Shown here: piece by piece, positions 8,903 to 18,331 of the stretch
How the letters are laid out: each line of letters begins with the position of its first letter
Numbering within the stretch: the stretch's first letter is position 1
Origin: Candidatus Moanabacter tarae
GTDB lineage: Bacteria; Verrucomicrobiota; Verrucomicrobiia; Opitutales; UBA2987
DNA length: 64,000 nucleotides
Direction: 5' to 3'
Assembly: GCA_003226295.1 (NCBI GenBank)
Contig: CP029803.1
Location: forward strand, 2,113,001 to 2,177,000
The notes under the pieces: generated by a model
The model's input: the letters and a program-made list of their open reading frames with translations, nothing else
The model's database searches: none
Told to the model about the DNA's origin: nothing
Made by a program: the position numbers and the translations under genes

Positions 8903-9430
8903 TCAATCTGATTTCGGTCTGAATACCTTGATCACCCCTTCCTCAACTTCGAGGTAAGGCCCACCAATCAGGTCAATGCAATAGGGTATGGCGGGAAATA
9001 CTGCCTCCAGGCATTCTTTGATCGCTTTGGGTTTTCCTGGAAGATTAACAATTAAGGATTGGCCTCGAATGCCAGCCGTTTGCCTCGAGAGAATCGCTGT
9101 CGGAACGTACTGAAGAGAGGTAGTGCGCATCAACTCTCCAAACCCAGCCATAATTTTCTCGCAAACAGCTTCAGTCGCTTCAGGAGTAACATCCCTGGGA
9201 GCCGGCCCGGTCCCTCCCGTAGTAAGGATCAGACAACATCCTTTCTCGTCCGCAAACTCTATTAGTTTCCGCGCAATACCTTCCTGCTCGTCTGGAATAA
9301 CAGCATATTCAGGCTCCCAACGGCTAACAAGGTAGGTCTTTAGCAGATCGACAGCAGCTTTCCCTGGAATATCTTCGTAGATACCTGCGCTGGCCCTGTC
9401 CGATACGTTAATTACTCCGATCTTAATCAT
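8903..9430 (-). CDS. mog: MogA/MoaB-family molybdopterin adenylyltransferase
   Basis: This 175-residue protein belongs to the MoCF/MogA fold. It opens with IGVINVSDRASAGIYEDIPG, and has LTTGGTGPAPRDVTPEAT (about residues 69-86) and LIVNLPGKPKAIKECL (about 128-143), all standard MogA blocks. MogA activates molybdopterin by adenylylation before molybdate insertion. The ATG at 9430 is preceded by a strong GGAGG. No other molybdenum cofactor genes are in the window. A MoaB role is the alternative, but the length and the GKPKA motif favour MogA. Confidence 0.9.
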   Translation of the reverse strand: MIKIGVINVSDRASAGIYEDIPGKAAVDLLKTYLVSRWEPEYAVIPDEQEGIARKLIEFADEKGCCLILTTGGTGPAPRDVTPEATEAVCEKIMAGFGELMRTTSLQYVPTAILSRQTAGIRGQSLIVNLPGKPKAIKECLEAVFPAIPYCIDLIGGPYLEVEEGVIKVFRPKSD

Positions 9431-9821
9431 ATTCCCTCCATAATCGGACCCTTGCTACACAAATTACAAAGGAACAAAAAGAAGATACCGCCAATAAAAT
9501 ACTCAATCCCCTTTAATATGACACCATGGGGAAACCAGATGAGGTCAAAAAAACAAAAAAAGAGAATACATTTTCAATATTGAAAACCGGCTTCACCCGA
9601 TTCAATTTTGGATCTAGGAGCTATAACAAGATCGGAAAAATCCTGCGGAAGACAGGTTAAAGCTCATTACATATAGACTCACTGATACAGCTCGCAGGTT
9701 GAAACTCAAAGTAAGCATAGATCCGGCGTCAATCGGATTCAGTATTCTCCACTTCAAGCAAATTGGTTGGATAGACTTGGATTGCGGAACCGTAAATCTC
9801 ATCCCAAAATCAAATTAATCC
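9431..9821. other. Intergenic region, mogA / purine nucleoside phosphorylase
   Basis: These 391 bases contain no gene I can support. A 44-codon basic frame starts at ATG 9526 and ends at 9660. A second + strand frame is open from about 9627 to 9817 (reading ...LKLITYRLTDTARRLKLKV...). Together they could be a small decayed gene, but nothing identifies it. Confidence 0.35.
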
Positions 9822-10634
9822 CTAATCCGATAGATTTTCAACCAGTCCTTCAATCAGATCCGCGAATTGAACCTTCACACAACCGGCGGTCTCCTCTACC
9901 TCCTCGTGAGTCAGACGTACACCAGACATGCCAGCAGCCATATTCGAGATGCAAGAAATCCCGCAGACCCGCAACCCGGCGTGATTAGCGGCAATCGCTT
10001 CCGGAACTGTAGACATTCCCACAGCATCAGCTCCCAAGGAACGAAAAGCACGAATTTCAGCTGGAGTTTCGAAAGATGGACCTGTGGTTGCCAAATAAAC
10101 TCCCTCTTTTAGTTCAAGACTCAAACTTTCAGCCACGATATGCGCCAAACTACGAACTTCCCGATCGTAAACAAACGTCATATCCGGAAATCGGGGACCG
10201 AATTCCTCGATATTCTTTCCGACTAGAGGATTCGTCCCAAGAAGGTTAATATGGTCCGTGATTAGCATCAACGTCCCTGGCGAGAAACTCTCATTAATTC
10301 CCCCAGCCGCGTTAGTAAGAATAATGATTTTCACTCCAAGCTGCGACATGACCCGGATAGGCTTGATCACGTCTTCTATCGAATGTCCCTCGAAGAAGTG
10401 AAAGCGCCCCTGCATACAGACAACCGACCGTTCTCCTAGCCCGCCAAAGACCAGATTCCCTTTGTGACCTATAGACGTCGCTTTTGGGAATCCAGGAATC
10501 TCCCTATAGGGAATTATCTTATCTGGCTGCATTCGCTCATCGGCTAAGAAATTCAAGCCAGAACCCAACACCAGACCAATTTCAGGTTGAGTTTCTCCAA
10601 TCTTATTTTTCAAAAATTCGGTTGCTGGATACAT
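9822..10634 (-). CDS. Purine nucleoside phosphorylase (trimeric, class II type)
   Basis: This 270-residue protein matches the trimeric PNP family, which splits purine (deoxy)nucleosides with phosphate to free base and (deoxy)ribose 1-phosphate. Visible landmarks are the phosphate-binding GLVLGSGLNFLAD (about residues 20-32), RFHFFEGHS (about 85), LTNAAGGINESFSPGTLM (about 115-132) and GMSTVPEAIAANHAGLRVCGIS (about 207-228). The ATG at 10634 is preceded by a T-run without an evident ribosome binding site. It acts in cytosolic purine salvage. Confidence 0.93.
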   Translation of the reverse strand: MYPATEFLKNKIGETQPEIGLVLGSGLNFLADERMQPDKIIPYREIPGFPKATSIGHKGNLVFGGLGERSVVCMQGRFHFFEGHSIEDVIKPIRVMSQLGVKIIILTNAAGGINESFSPGTLMLITDHINLLGTNPLVGKNIEEFGPRFPDMTFVYDREVRSLAHIVAESLSLELKEGVYLATTGPSFETPAEIRAFRSLGADAVGMSTVPEAIAANHAGLRVCGISCISNMAAGMSGVRLTHEEVEETAGCVKVQFADLIEGLVENLSD

Positions 10635-10680
10635 AAAAAAAGCTGTTTGAGTTAATACTACACTGCTTCAATTTCGATAA

Positions 10681-10761
10681 TCATTCATTGGGGAATAGCG
10701 TTTGCTTCAGGGCATCAAGAGCGTGGCCGATTAAGTAGAACATTTCCTCATTAACCTCCAT
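10681..10761 (-). CDS. Possible 26-residue small protein
   Basis: A very short minus-strand frame begins at an ATG preceded by AAGGG, and reads MEVNEEMFYLIGHALDALKQ before ending FPNE. It lies 46 bases upstream of the nucleoside phosphorylase gene on the same strand. The composition is protein-like and the ribosome binding site is better than most here. The length makes chance quite possible. Confidence 0.22.
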   Translation of the reverse strand: MEVNEEMFYLIGHALDALKQTLFPNE

Positions 10762-10880
10762 CAATCCCTTAGATGAGCAGATATCGTTTGTTCAAGTCGC
10801 TCAATACTCGTTCATCGCCTGTTGGCCATTTGGTCTTGGGGTGTGTCGCAATGTTTTTTCGATTTAAATACCCAAAAAAC

Positions 10881-10970
<90 letters not shown>

Positions 10971-11167
10971 ATCAATCACTTATAAAACCCAAGGTCGCAA
11001 CGGTGCCATCCATCCGGATAAAATGGCAGTAAAATCAACTTCGACACGGGAAAGAACAAAAGAAGTCGACCAACAAAACAAAAGCGGGAAAACAGCACCT
11101 CTTTACGCGTAAGTCAAGGGCTCAAGAATACGCTCGATTCCGAAAGACGATTCAATCTCTCAAAATG

Positions 11168-12724
11168 TCAGAGCTCTTTCTTCCAGATGCTCTTCATCCG
11201 CCACGCATCAAGAGACAGTAAAACGGAATCACTTCCCTGGGACCGCATCCTGACTCCAAGGCTGTCATCGCGATAGGGGTAGACGCGCACCGCCATGTAG
11301 CGCCGATTGTTGGCGAAAACCTCAATTATACTTGTGTCCACGAATATCCGAAGTTCCAACATTTCCTCATCCTCGAGTTTAAAATTCGCTTTTTCTGGAG
11401 GACGGGCCAGTACCTGAGGGTGCAGGGAAGCACGACAGGTGTCGATGACGATGGCATCATACCAGGTCCCTGGGGACCCTTTTATGGGCCCTCCATTTTG
11501 CAAATAGCGGATACTGGTTGTTTCCTCGCCTTCGGGTGATCGTAGCACTTCCAGGCAAACTTCCCGAGATTCTTTAGGATCAATCCGGGCGATAATTTCC
11601 ATGGAATTTCCGGCTATTCCTTCAAGCGTTATATCAGTATTTGCCGGCAGTGCAGTCTCGTCAATATGCTGATGATCAGCACGCAACTTCTCTAATGCCG
11701 TCACAGGTTCATATAAGATGGCATTGCCCGGTGGTCCCATACTGAGCCGGGTCGGAAGCGACATCATGCCGTTCCAACCGTCCGTATTCAAGCCATGGTT
11801 GAGCACGTGGATAACGAGTATTCCACCATTTCCGTCAGGGATTGCTGTAGGGGCAGTGGTAGCACCGTTGTTGACCGCTCCGAAGCAGAAGCGGTCATGT
11901 GCGAAGGGCCGGAACACACCCTCTTCTTCATCCCAATTTCCGAGCAGGGACTGGGAACCTTGCTGATGACTGCAGAAGATGAGGATATGCTTGTCGCCAA
12001 ATGGCCAAAAGTAGGGCACAGCGCAATCTTCACCAGCGGTTGTAAAGATGTCACCTTCCATAAAAAGGCCACGGTAGGTCCAATTGCGCAAATCGTCAGA
12101 AAAGAACAAGTGCGGAGTCGGGGCCGCGTCAACGTAGCGCTCGCCACTGCAGGAGCCTGTCACGCTGTAATAACCTTTTTTTCCCTTCCACAAGCAAGAG
12201 CCGGCGAACTTGTAAGGGTCACCATCACCGGCCGTAGCCGCCTCTTTTTCAGGGATGACCGGGCATCCAGGGATTTTCTCCCAATTGAGCAACAATGGAT
12301 CTGAAGATTCAGCAATCATGATGCCGGCTTTGGTACCATGGTAGCAAGCGAGAACACGGTCATCTTCGGTAAGGGCGCTACCGCTATAGCACCGGTCTTC
12401 GATTCCAGGATAAATAGCGGTGGGCAGATCCTTCCAATAGACGAGGTCTTCGCTGACGGCATGGCCCCAGTGCTGGCGTTTGTCTTCGGGAGGGTACTGC
12501 TGATAAAACAAATGATAACGGCCCTGCCAGACACAGAACCCATTTGGATCGTTTGTGGGACCTTCCGGGTTGACGTAATGGTAAACCGGGCGGTAACGGT
12601 CCGAAGACAAGCGTTGGCGCGAGGCACCGTAGCGGAGCATTAACTCGTCCGTCTCAAGCTCTTCGAGCTGTTCCTCGAGTGTGGTTGCGTAGGTTCGCTG
12701 GGGTAATTTCGATTGATACTTCAT
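11168..12724 (-). CDS. Glycoside hydrolase family 32 (fructan/sucrose hydrolase), divergent
   Basis: This 518-residue protein has the GH32 five-bladed propeller followed by a beta-sandwich. NDPNG at residues 58-62 carries the nucleophile Asp59. The propeller continues with HWGHAVSEDLVYWKDLP (about 85-101) and SGSALTEDD. The C-terminal sandwich shows ELRIFVDTSIIEVFANN. Two signatures are altered: the usual R-D-P reads G-D-P (168-170), and the usual E-C-P reads E-D-C-A-V-P (232-237). It should release fructose from sucrose, levan or inulin. No signal peptide is visible, so it is probably cytoplasmic. A fructokinase gene lies two genes upstream on the same strand. Confidence 0.87.
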   Translation of the reverse strand: MKYQSKLPQRTYATTLEEQLEELETDELMLRYGASRQRLSSDRYRPVYHYVNPEGPTNDPNGFCVWQGRYHLFYQQYPPEDKRQHWGHAVSEDLVYWKDLPTAIYPGIEDRCYSGSALTEDDRVLACYHGTKAGIMIAESSDPLLLNWEKIPGCPVIPEKEAATAGDGDPYKFAGSCLWKGKKGYYSVTGSCSGERYVDAAPTPHLFFSDDLRNWTYRGLFMEGDIFTTAGEDCAVPYFWPFGDKHILIFCSHQQGSQSLLGNWDEEEGVFRPFAHDRFCFGAVNNGATTAPTAIPDGNGGILVIHVLNHGLNTDGWNGMMSLPTRLSMGPPGNAILYEPVTALEKLRADHQHIDETALPANTDITLEGIAGNSMEIIARIDPKESREVCLEVLRSPEGEETTSIRYLQNGGPIKGSPGTWYDAIVIDTCRASLHPQVLARPPEKANFKLEDEEMLELRIFVDTSIIEVFANNRRYMAVRVYPYRDDSLGVRMRSQGSDSVLLSLDAWRMKSIWKKEL

Positions 12725-12913
12725 CGTGCTATCGCTATTCTAGAGTAAGCCACACGTGCGATGGTGACGTTACATTTTTCGGCCATAACCATTCTCCTCC
12801 AAACGTAGTGATTTGAATGGCACCTTTGTTTCATAACCATCGATCGGAAATATTTATTCCTATGATCGGCGGAATGAATGTCGCTGGTTTTAGCATGTTG
12901 TGCCTAGGCCCTC

Positions 12914-13984
12914 CTATCTTAATTCTCTTTTAAAAAAATCGTACGCTTTGGCTCCACTGATTTGGTGTCTTCCCTCAAAATAATCGGTCGAGATACCGGT
13001 TCCTTCGCCAAAAGTCCGGTAAACAGCGCGGGCCTTCCCAACTCCCTTACGAACCGCCTGAATTGGGAAAATAGGATCATGGCTGCCTGCTTCGAAAAGT
13101 ATGGGCCGCGGAGCGATCAATCCAACCAAATCGTGCATCTCGCCGAATTGACCAAGCCCGGGAACGAAATTACAGGCACAGTGTTGCATCGCCAATATAC
13201 TTTCGCGAAAGGTGGAAAAATAACCACTCACCACACAAGCTTGGATACGAGTATCGAGGCAGGCTGAAAAAAGGGTATGCATGCCTCCACCAGAAATTCC
13301 CATTGCGCCGATTCGACTGGTGTCGATATCTGTTCGGGTCTCGAGGTAATCGAGCATCCGCATCCCATCATGCACTCGTAACCCTACCACCGACATGCCA
13401 AGATGAAACGAAAGCATCGCCGCGTGAGTACAGCTGGTCGGAGCTTGGCCACCAATGGAATCCTCCAAGTATGAGAAATCCGTCTGTCTCTCGCCGAAAC
13501 AGGAAATTTCCGGTGCTGCCACAACAAACCCAGAGCGGCAAAGAGCGACAGCAAAATCTTTGTGATAGCCGCTGGGAATATCTCGTTCTTCACCATTTTC
13601 CCAGAGTCCCACAATGTCTTTTACTCCATAACCGTGCCCATGAAAAGCAATCACCAAGGGAGGGACGCCATCACTCTCTTTAGGAATCAAAAGATAAACA
13701 GGCATCAAGGTATGCGTAGTTGTTCGTAATAGAATTTTTTCCCTCCAATAATCACCTTTATCTATCCTTTCTACGCTCCGCGAAAGAGGATCAGTTGTTG
13801 TCAACCGGTCGAGTCCTATTACTCGGGCTAATGCCTTTCTCGTCATCCGCTGCCAGCTTTTCGCCTCTTGAACGTTTTTTGCCCGGAAAGCGTAACGCGC
13901 TCCTTCCGGATTATACTGTCGCCAAAGTTCATTGACCGGCTGAAGGCGTTTCTCGAGTTTGCTATTGAATATCTTTGTTCTCAT
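12914..13984 (-). CDS. Alpha/beta hydrolase (acetyl-esterase-like)
   Basis: A 356-residue alpha/beta-hydrolase. The nucleophile elbow is GAMGISGGGMHTLF (G-x-S-x-G, about residue 230). The acid is probably Asp in EAGSHDPIFP (about 318) and the base His in GRHQIS near the C-terminus. The arrangement resembles the Abhydrolase_7 / acetyl-xylan-esterase-like proteins. These are common beside carbohydrate genes in Verrucomicrobiota and Planctomycetota. It sits between the GH32 gene and the fructokinase-like gene on the same strand, so it may remove acyl groups from a sugar substrate. No signal peptide is visible. The specific ester is unknown. Confidence 0.83.
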   Translation of the reverse strand: MRTKIFNSKLEKRLQPVNELWRQYNPEGARYAFRAKNVQEAKSWQRMTRKALARVIGLDRLTTTDPLSRSVERIDKGDYWREKILLRTTTHTLMPVYLLIPKESDGVPPLVIAFHGHGYGVKDIVGLWENGEERDIPSGYHKDFAVALCRSGFVVAAPEISCFGERQTDFSYLEDSIGGQAPTSCTHAAMLSFHLGMSVVGLRVHDGMRMLDYLETRTDIDTSRIGAMGISGGGMHTLFSACLDTRIQACVVSGYFSTFRESILAMQHCACNFVPGLGQFGEMHDLVGLIAPRPILFEAGSHDPIFPIQAVRKGVGKARAVYRTFGEGTGISTDYFEGRHQISGAKAYDFFKRELR

Positions 13985-14101
13985 TCTCCCAAGCTGTGAA
14001 GGTGAATATAGTTCAGGATTGATTAGAGCGCCAAAAAAGATGGATGCTCTTCCCCCAGATTATCACGACTTTGAACCTACAATACTTAAACAAAAACTCA
14101 A

Positions 14102-15055
14102 CTACATGCGTTGTAGAAACACATTCACTTCATTCCTCCGAGGCAAGGAAGCCATCGCCCCGGTTTGGGTTGCACTGATGGCACTAACCGCGTTGGCGAA
14201 GCGTACGATATCCGATAGTTCGCTACCTCTTAGATTACCCAAGATCTTTTTAGTCTCAAGCAAGGCTGCCGTGAAACCTGCGCAAAAGGCATCACCGCAA
14301 CCCGTGCTATCAACGGCCTCAACTGGGAAAGCCGGCACATGATCATGGACCAGGCCGTTGTTGAAATAGGTCCCTTCTGATCCAAGGGTAATCAGGCAGA
14401 GCTGAACACCCCTATCGAGCAATCGGTTACTTCCTCCCTGACACTCTCTGGTTCCAGTAATAAGCTCAAGTTCTGTTTCGTTAACTTTACACACATCCAC
14501 ACCCTCGAGACCCTTAAGAATCCCGTCTCTAGCACCTTCCAAGTCAGGCCAAACTGCCGGACGCCAGTTCGGATCATAAACTACTAAAACGTTATCTTCC
14601 TTCGCCCATCGTGCCGCTTGAAGAACCGCTTCCCGACTCCCCCCGCTCAAAGTCACAGATCCATATAGAAAAACCTTAGCTGAGGTGATATATTCTCGAT
14701 CCAGATCCTCCAATCTCAATTTCGTGTCTGCTCCACGATAAATTGTGAAATCCTGCTCTACTGGGCTCGCCGACGCCACAAATGAGACCATTGTCGGAGA
14801 ATCCTTAATAGCCTGAAGATGAGCAATATCGACCCCTTCACTTTTGAGAACTTCTGTTAATCCTTCGCCGAAAGGATCATCTCCAACCCCACCTATGAAC
14901 CCGACCTCAACACCCAAACGGGCAAGTGCAACCGCCACATTGGCAGGTGCTCCACCCGGCGCCGGCATAAAAGTACCGACTTCCTTTAGGGCCACTCCGG
15001 CGGGCCGACCGAACATATCGACCACTAATTCTCCTAGAGATACAACTTCAGGCAT
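14102..15055 (-). CDS. PfkB-family carbohydrate kinase, probable fructokinase
   Basis: This 317-residue ribokinase-fold kinase has PGGAPANVAVALARLG (33-48) at the N-terminus and the signature DSTGCGDAFCAGF (249-261), with Asp255 as catalytic base. The FGRPAG and KVNETELELITG segments fit the fructokinase branch. It would phosphorylate fructose with ATP. Two genes downstream on the same strand is the GH32 hydrolase that would supply fructose, which supports this choice. 2-keto-3-deoxygluconate or another sugar remains possible. Confidence 0.87.
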   Translation of the reverse strand: MPEVVSLGELVVDMFGRPAGVALKEVGTFMPAPGGAPANVAVALARLGVEVGFIGGVGDDPFGEGLTEVLKSEGVDIAHLQAIKDSPTMVSFVASASPVEQDFTIYRGADTKLRLEDLDREYITSAKVFLYGSVTLSGGSREAVLQAARWAKEDNVLVVYDPNWRPAVWPDLEGARDGILKGLEGVDVCKVNETELELITGTRECQGGSNRLLDRGVQLCLITLGSEGTYFNNGLVHDHVPAFPVEAVDSTGCGDAFCAGFTAALLETKKILGNLRGSELSDIVRFANAVSAISATQTGAMASLPRRNEVNVFLQRM

Positions 15056-15170
15056 AAGTCAGGGCTCTAGTTCTAACCAAATCGAACAGGTGTGCTTATC
15101 CAGACAGGGAAGAGTAAAAACAGAGTCATGTAAGGCAAGGCGTAACACAATAATTTGGTCGATTACCAGA

Positions 15171-15186
15171 GCCTGTAGCTACAGGC
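15171..15186. promoter_or_regulatory. 16-bp perfect palindrome in a divergent promoter region
   Basis: GCCTGTAGCTACAGGC is a perfect dyad between the fructokinase gene (minus) and the enolase-superfamily gene (plus). The position and even spacing are what a LacI/GntR-type dimeric repressor site would show. No regulator gene is in the neighbourhood. The assignment rests on symmetry and location only. Confidence 0.4.
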
Positions 15187-15345
15187 CATTTGTTTTGGAA
15201 GCCGTCGAAGCAATTATCCCCTATAATCAATGTCTTGGAACGATCCTTTTCGACACCGAAAAGCCCAAATATTTTATCAAGCCTGTTTGAATCATATTGA
15301 ACTTCAGATAACTTTCCACGATACCTCGACAACATCCTAAATCCT

Positions 15346-16536
15346 ATGAAAATTACTCATCTTAAAGTCTTTCTTTTAAATCCAGGGAAACGTGTCTCAT
15401 ACGGTACCGGTTGGGGGAAAAATTGGATTCTAGTTAAAGTATATACCGACGAAGGCATAGACGGTGTCGGGGAAGCATTTGGTACAGGGAAAGCGAAAAC
15501 AACCGAGGCCGCGATTTATGAATTTGAACGCTGGCTAAAGGGCAAGGATCCTACGGAGGTAATGCGCAACTGGCAGGCCTACTACCGCGGCTCACGATAC
15601 CCACTTGGCACAGCCACTATGAGTGCGCTCAGCGCCGTTGAACAGGCACTTTGGGATATATCAGGTAAAGCCTGCGGCGTGCCTGTTTATAAAATGCTGG
15701 GAGGCCCCTTTAGGCGCAAGATAAGGGTCTACGCCAGTGGGCTGGTGACTCAGCCGCGTCACTTCGAGAGGGACGGAGGAACCCTCCTCGAGAGTGCAAA
15801 GCAAGTCGTTGAGCAAGGGTACACAGCCATGAAGTTCACACCGCAACCTGATGACTATAAACGAAAATCACCCGAGCAAATCCATCGAGATGCAGTAGAA
15901 CGGGTGCGTTCGGTTCGTGAGGCTGTTGGACCCAATATCGACATTTGTCTAGATTATCACGGTCGTAGTTTTAGTCCGGCTGACGCAATAAAACTCTGCC
16001 GTGAAATTGAGCATTACAATCCCTATTTCATTGAGGAACCAGCATTGACTGAAGCCCCAGAGTCGCTGCGGGAAGTCAAGATGAAGACTACTATACCAGT
16101 CGCAGGAGGCGAGCGCTGTATTAGTCGCGACCGGCTCAAAGATATCCTTCAGAGGGAGGCCCTTCACATCCTTCAACCCGAACCGACGGCTAATGGCGGT
16201 ATTCTCGAGACAATCAAATGGGCCGCGATGTGTGAACTATTCCACGTCACTCTCGCTCCTCATCATGCTTGTAGTCCGGTCTCCCTCTTTTCCTGTGCCC
16301 ACATCGATGCCTGCGTCCCGAATTTTCTCATCCAAGAATGCAATATAAATTTGGAAGAGCAAATTGTGAAGGATTGTTTTACTGGTCTCCCGGTGGTGGA
16401 GAATGGGTACCTGCAACTTCCCAACCGGCCTGGCCTCGGGATAGAACTCAACGAAGAAGCAGCGGCATCTTACCCCTTCAAACCATTTGATCGGCCCGTT
16501 ATCATACAACAAGACGATGGGATTGGATTGGAGTAG
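15346..16536 (+). CDS. Mandelate racemase/muconate lactonizing enzyme family sugar-acid dehydratase
   Basis: This 396-residue enolase-superfamily enzyme has a capping domain in residues 1-125 and a barrel after it. Metal ligands are Asp203 in CLDYHGR, Glu230 in IEEP and Glu256 in AGGER. His307/His308 in LAPHHACSP and His205 are likely acid/base residues. The D-x-H-G-R, E-E-P and P-H-H pattern is that of the D-galactonate/D-mannonate dehydratase groups, which dehydrate aldonic acids to 2-keto-3-deoxy acids. The exact acid is unresolved. The stop codon lies 3 bases before the ATG of the aldo/keto reductase, so the pair is co-translated. Confidence 0.88.
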   Translation: MKITHLKVFLLNPGKRVSYGTGWGKNWILVKVYTDEGIDGVGEAFGTGKAKTTEAAIYEFERWLKGKDPTEVMRNWQAYYRGSRYPLGTATMSALSAVEQALWDISGKACGVPVYKMLGGPFRRKIRVYASGLVTQPRHFERDGGTLLESAKQVVEQGYTAMKFTPQPDDYKRKSPEQIHRDAVERVRSVREAVGPNIDICLDYHGRSFSPADAIKLCREIEHYNPYFIEEPALTEAPESLREVKMKTTIPVAGGERCISRDRLKDILQREALHILQPEPTANGGILETIKWAAMCELFHVTLAPHHACSPVSLFSCAHIDACVPNFLIQECNINLEEQIVKDCFTGLPVVENGYLQLPNRPGLGIELNEEAAASYPFKPFDRPVIIQQDDGIGLE

Positions 16537-16539
16537 GCC

Positions 16540-17499
16540 ATGATCTATAGGACCCTTGGCCGAACCGGCCTCGAGATGCCCATCATGGGAATGGGGTCAG
16601 GGGGAGGAACGGACCCTCTCGGACAGGTTAGCGGAAAACCTGAACGCGAAATCCATGCACTTCTCCACCGCGCCTACGACCTCGGCATCAACTTTTTCGA
16701 TACCTCTCCCGGATACATGGAGAGTGAGGCTATTCTCGGTCGCGCCCTTAATTTAATCCCCCGAGAAGAGCTTATCCTATCCACTAAAATTCCTCTCATA
16801 GGATTGGCCTCAGACAACTCTCTCCAAATCATGCATAGCGATGCGATTAGGGAGTCGGTAGATCGTAGCCTGAGCCGTCTTCAGACAGAATATATCGACA
16901 TTATGCTAATAGCAGTGGCTAGTCTGGAATGCTTGGATGTGGTTATTAACGACCAACTTCCCATCCTTCAAGATCTACAACAAGCAGGAAAGATACGCTT
17001 TCTTGGATCCTCCGAGCTATCCCGCTCTGACGGTAGCCACGAATGGCTCAAACTCCTCCTTCCGACCAATCTAATCGACGTTGCCATGGTAGCCCATAAT
17101 ATGATTAACCAATCTGCTCAGAAAACCGTTTTCCCTTTCTGCGTGGAACACAACATAGGCGTAATCAATGTTTTTACGGTGCGCCGAGCATTTGGTGTTC
17201 CAGGAAGACTCAAAGAAATTTTGGCCGATCTACTGCGACTCAATGTCGTTTCTGAGAAAGATATCACCCTTCAAAGCCCTCTCCAATTCCTTCTTGAAGG
17301 AGATGTTGGCTCGTTGATCGAAGCCTCGTACCGGTATGCCGCATATACCCCCGGGGTGACCACCGTTATGAACGGCGCCACCGAGGTTCTTTGGCTAGAA
17401 GAAAACGTGCGTAATATCCAAAAAGGTCCGCTTCCCGAAAAGAAACTCCAGCGTCTTAAGAAGATTTTCGCTCGAGTTTCCGAACCGATCGGCAACTAA
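16540..17499 (+). CDS. Aldo/keto reductase family protein lacking the active-site His
   Basis: A 319-residue TIM-barrel protein of the AKR family, opening YRTLGRTGLEMPIMGMG. Asp54 and Tyr59 (FFDTSPGYMESE) and Lys83 (STKIP) match three members of the catalytic tetrad. The fourth, normally His in L-L-I-H, falls on Ala125 in DIMLIAVAS. Loss of that His reduces classical carbonyl reduction in known AKRs, so the activity may be altered. The ATG follows the dehydratase stop by 3 bases, which suggests the two act on the same sugar acid or a related compound. Confidence 0.85.
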   Translation: MIYRTLGRTGLEMPIMGMGSGGGTDPLGQVSGKPEREIHALLHRAYDLGINFFDTSPGYMESEAILGRALNLIPREELILSTKIPLIGLASDNSLQIMHSDAIRESVDRSLSRLQTEYIDIMLIAVASLECLDVVINDQLPILQDLQQAGKIRFLGSSELSRSDGSHEWLKLLLPTNLIDVAMVAHNMINQSAQKTVFPFCVEHNIGVINVFTVRRAFGVPGRLKEILADLLRLNVVSEKDITLQSPLQFLLEGDVGSLIEASYRYAAYTPGVTTVMNGATEVLWLEENVRNIQKGPLPEKKLQRLKKIFARVSEPIGN

Positions 17500-17578
17500 C
17501 TAAAGTCAAACTCCCTGGCTTTCCGAGAATGAAGCTAGTAGTATAAGCTTCTGAGAAGATTGGCTGGCATTAGCCAAC

Positions 17579-18331
17579 TCATCTTGCAACATAGCCGCCA
17601 TCGACCGCCATCGCGTGGCCAGTAACGAAGGATGCCTCATCGGAACAGAGCCAGAAGATGGTCGAAGTAATCTCTTCCATGGTACCTAACCGACCCATAG
17701 GATACCGCGAAAGAACTTCATCTCTCCTGTCAGGGTCACTTAGGTACCCAGCAGTCATCGGAGTCTCGACGTGGCCTGGGCAAACCGCGTTAACCCTGAT
17801 TCCCTTCGTTGCGTATTCTAGCGCCGCCGCCCGGGTTAAACCAATTACTCCGTGCTTGCTGGCAACATAAGCATTCACCCCGTGTCCGGCACCAACCAAC
17901 CCGTAATTTGACGCTGTGTTCACGATCGACCCGCTTCCCTCTTTAACCATCTGACGCAGTTCGTACTTCATGCAGAGAAAAACGCTCTTCATGTTGTTGC
18001 GAATTACCTGATCCCAATCCTTCTCGGGGAATTCGGCAATAGGTGCGATTTTCTGGGCAAGGACTCCTGCATTATTGCAGGCAAAGTCCAGTCGACCAAA
18101 AGCCTTTAGAATATCTTCCACTAAAATTTCAACTTCTGCCGCCACAGACAAATCGACATGAAAGAAACTGGCTTCACCGCCACTTTCCCTTGTCATCGCC
18201 TCAGTTTCTTGCCCCCCATCGAAATCAACGTCAGCAATCGCGACCTTTGCACCAGCAGCTGCAAATCTTGAAGTGATAGAACGGCCGAGCCCCGACGCAC
18301 CCCCAGTAATGAGAGCTACTTTCCCTATCAT
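17579..18331 (-). CDS. Short-chain dehydrogenase/reductase (SDR)
   Basis: About 250 residues, with TGGASGLG at the nucleotide site, NNAGV, catalytic YVASKHG (Y-x-x-x-K) and the C-terminal DGGYVAR. I place the start at the ATG at 18331 because GGGAG sits 5 bases before it and the protein then begins MIGKVALITGG. An upstream TTG would add 11 residues. It is convergent with the aldo/keto reductase gene. Substrate and direction are unknown. Confidence 0.88.
   Translation of the reverse strand: MIGKVALITGGASGLGRSITSRFAAAGAKVAIADVDFDGGQETEAMTRESGGEASFFHVDLSVAAEVEILVEDILKAFGRLDFACNNAGVLAQKIAPIAEFPEKDWDQVIRNNMKSVFLCMKYELRQMVKEGSGSIVNTASNYGLVGAGHGVNAYVASKHGVIGLTRAAALEYATKGIRVNAVCPGHVETPMTAGYLSDPDRRDEVLSRYPMGRLGTMEEITSTIFWLCSDEASFVTGHAMAVDGGYVAR

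Noticed and set aside
11718-12643. Long + strand and minus-strand frames inside the GH32 gene
   Set aside because: They are shadows of the GH32 reading frame, which has clear family motifs from end to end.
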